Under the pieces are notes generated by a model that saw only the letters and a list, made by a program, of their open reading frames with translations, searched no databases and was not told the origin of the DNA. A DNA stretch of 64,000 nucleotides from Arenicellaceae bacterium (GTDB lineage Bacteria; Pseudomonadota; Gammaproteobacteria; Arenicellales; Arenicellaceae): contig JAQWNC010000002.1 in the NCBI GenBank assembly GCA_029246505.1, forward strand, positions 1-64,000. Direction: 5' to 3'. Shown piece after piece: positions 63,064-64,000 of this stretch (the first letter of the stretch is position 1; each line of letters opens with the position of its first letter). Both the position numbers and the translations under genes were made by a program.

Positions 63064-63714
63064 TTACCAGGTAAAATAAAACCCAAGCGCGCAAGTAACA
63101 GAAAATATCGCTAATGCTACCCATGGAGAGCGCATTTCCGGTGCAACAGTTACTTTATCCGTTTGTTTGTTGCCGGTTATCATCGAACCAATTAAATTCT
63201 TGCCTTTAATCTGGTAGACAATAGAAGCTAGGATATGTATCCCAATCAATATCCACAGATAGTCAATGTTTCTATGATGCATGCCGTTCAGCCAATCTGC
63301 TAAATCTGCATCGACGGAAAAAAAGAATGGCCCAGAGTAATAAATATTATCATCCGCGAACAACCCTGTTGTCGCCTGCATCAACAGCACCAGCATTAAT
63401 GCTAGAATCATCCATCCGCCAGCAGGGTTATGCCCTTCCGTCCGACTAGTATCCTTACCAAATAGATAGCGAATACCACTAAATGGCGAGCGGATAAAGT
63501 TACTAAATCGCGCCGTGGTACTACCGACAAAGCCCCATATAATCCTATAAACTAACATGCAGAGAATTAGTCTACCCACAATCATATGATACTCCATCAG
63601 GTCGAAATCGCCAGAGCTGTACCACATGAAAGCGATACCTATAAGTAGTGCCCAGTGAAATATACGTGTCGGAATATCCCAAACTTTTATTTTTTTCATA
63701 TTAATTCTGCTCAT
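63064..63714 (-). CDS. Cytochrome b561-type membrane haem protein
   Basis: This 216-residue protein has four or more membrane helices and begins KIKVWDIPTRIFHWALL with its haem-ligand His, then EYHMIVGRLI, GFVGSTTARFSNFIRSP and a late GMHHRNIDYLWILIGIHILA. It belongs to the cytochrome b/b561 family that pairs with a periplasmic cytochrome c or nickel hydrogenase. ATG 63714 or the internal ATG 63699 could start it. The cytochrome c' at 59058 could be a partner; no direct evidence. Confidence 0.88.
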   Translation of the reverse strand: MSRINMKKIKVWDIPTRIFHWALLIGIAFMWYSSGDFDLMEYHMIVGRLILCMLVYRIIWGFVGSTTARFSNFIRSPFSGIRYLFGKDTSRTEGHNPAGGWMILALMLVLLMQATTGLFADDNIYYSGPFFFSVDADLADWLNGMHHRNIDYLWILIGIHILASIVYQIKGKNLIGSMITGNKQTDKVTVAPEMRSPWVALAIFSVTCALGFYFTW

Positions 63715-63758
63715 GGTAATTTGATAAGTAGATTAAATAATTTGAACTAGTTCATCGT

Positions 63759-64000
63759 CTAATCTTTGGCGCTATGCTGGATATGTTTGACCATTAATTG
63801 AAGTGTGTCAACGCCCTGCCAGTAATTGATATCGAGGCTATATACCACTTCAATTTCACCCCTTGGCAATTCGTCATAATTCTTTAAGTAACTAAACGCT
63901 ATAGCATCCATCAATTTACTGCCTTGCGGTGTTCGAAGCTTCAGTTTGGCATGAATCCCACCTACTAAGCGCGCCTCCTCCACAATGAATTTGCCACTGA
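63759..64000 (-). CDS. recJ: RecJ single-strand DNA exonuclease, C-terminal part (gene continues beyond the window)
   Basis: The frame is open to base 64000 on the minus strand and ends at 63759. It encodes FIVEEARLVGGIHAKLKLRT, FSYLKNYDELPRGEIEVVYS and YWQGVDTLQLMVKHI, which matches the C-terminal OB-like domain of RecJ. RecJ degrades 5' ends of single-strand DNA in repair. The catalytic DHH domains lie outside the window, so only family membership can be claimed. Confidence 0.8.
   Translation of the reverse strand, partial: SGKFIVEEARLVGGIHAKLKLRTPQGSKLMDAIAFSYLKNYDELPRGEIEVVYSLDINYWQGVDTLQLMVKHIQHSAKD

Noticed and set aside
1-64000. CRISPR arrays, tRNA or rRNA genes, insertion sequences
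   Set aside because: Searched by eye on both strands. No regularly spaced repeats, no tRNA T-arm/acceptor patterns and no transposase-like frames were seen.

Overview
The window looks like a chromosomal segment of a free-living gammaproteobacterium, probably marine. The evidence is gene content and order: the Pseudomonas-like run rne / rluC-HAD-Rieske / sppA / yceF / rpmF-plsX-fabD-fabG-acpP-fabF-pabC-mltG-tmk-holB-tatD, the bioBFHCD operon, a CTG-N10-CAG LexA box, and TRAP transport genes. The DNA is moderately AT-rich by eye. No rRNA, tRNA, CRISPR array, insertion sequence or phage gene was seen. Both ends cut genes: an Fe-S oxidoreductase on the left and recJ on the right.

Layout. 1-6.5 kb: Fe-S oxidoreductase plus DUF3501, a dead prolyl-4-hydroxylase gene, a MAPEG protein and a TakP-like TRAP transporter. 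6.5-17 kb: a 1515-residue acyl-CoA carboxylase carrying both carboxyltransferase halves, biotin carboxylase and biotin carrier on one chain, then birA and, divergently, bioBFHCD behind a BirA-type operator. The carboxylase consumes biotin, BirA attaches and senses it, and the bio operon makes it. 17-24.6 kb: typA, DUF1178, a two-component pair resembling the proteobacterial dedicated-sortase regulators, and a SufS/Csd-like enzyme. 24.7-34.6 kb: the fatty-acid synthesis and replication cluster, without fabH, yceD or pilZ.

34.6-47.5 kb looks inserted relative to the Pseudomonas order. It holds the SOS mutasome imuA-imuB-dnaE2 with a LexA box shared with a divergent uncharacterised protein, a GST gene and a small zinc-ribbon gene each broken by one TAG, a peroxiredoxin, and fadI-fadJ. 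47.5-58.9 kb: yceF, a dead glycosyltransferase, sppA, rluC-HAD-Rieske, rne with a long structured leader, rlmD, a dead 3'-5' exonuclease and cysM. 58.9-64 kb: cytochrome c', a BaeSR-like two-component system next to a divergent EF-hand protein, cytochrome b561 and recJ.

The most unusual overall signal is the number of recently dead genes. Three or four of them are broken only by in-frame stop codons and otherwise keep a readable frame. The main candidates for new biology are the carboxylase with its unusual domain order, the apparently sortase-less sortase-type two-component pair, and the conserved protein that shares the SOS control region of the mutasome.
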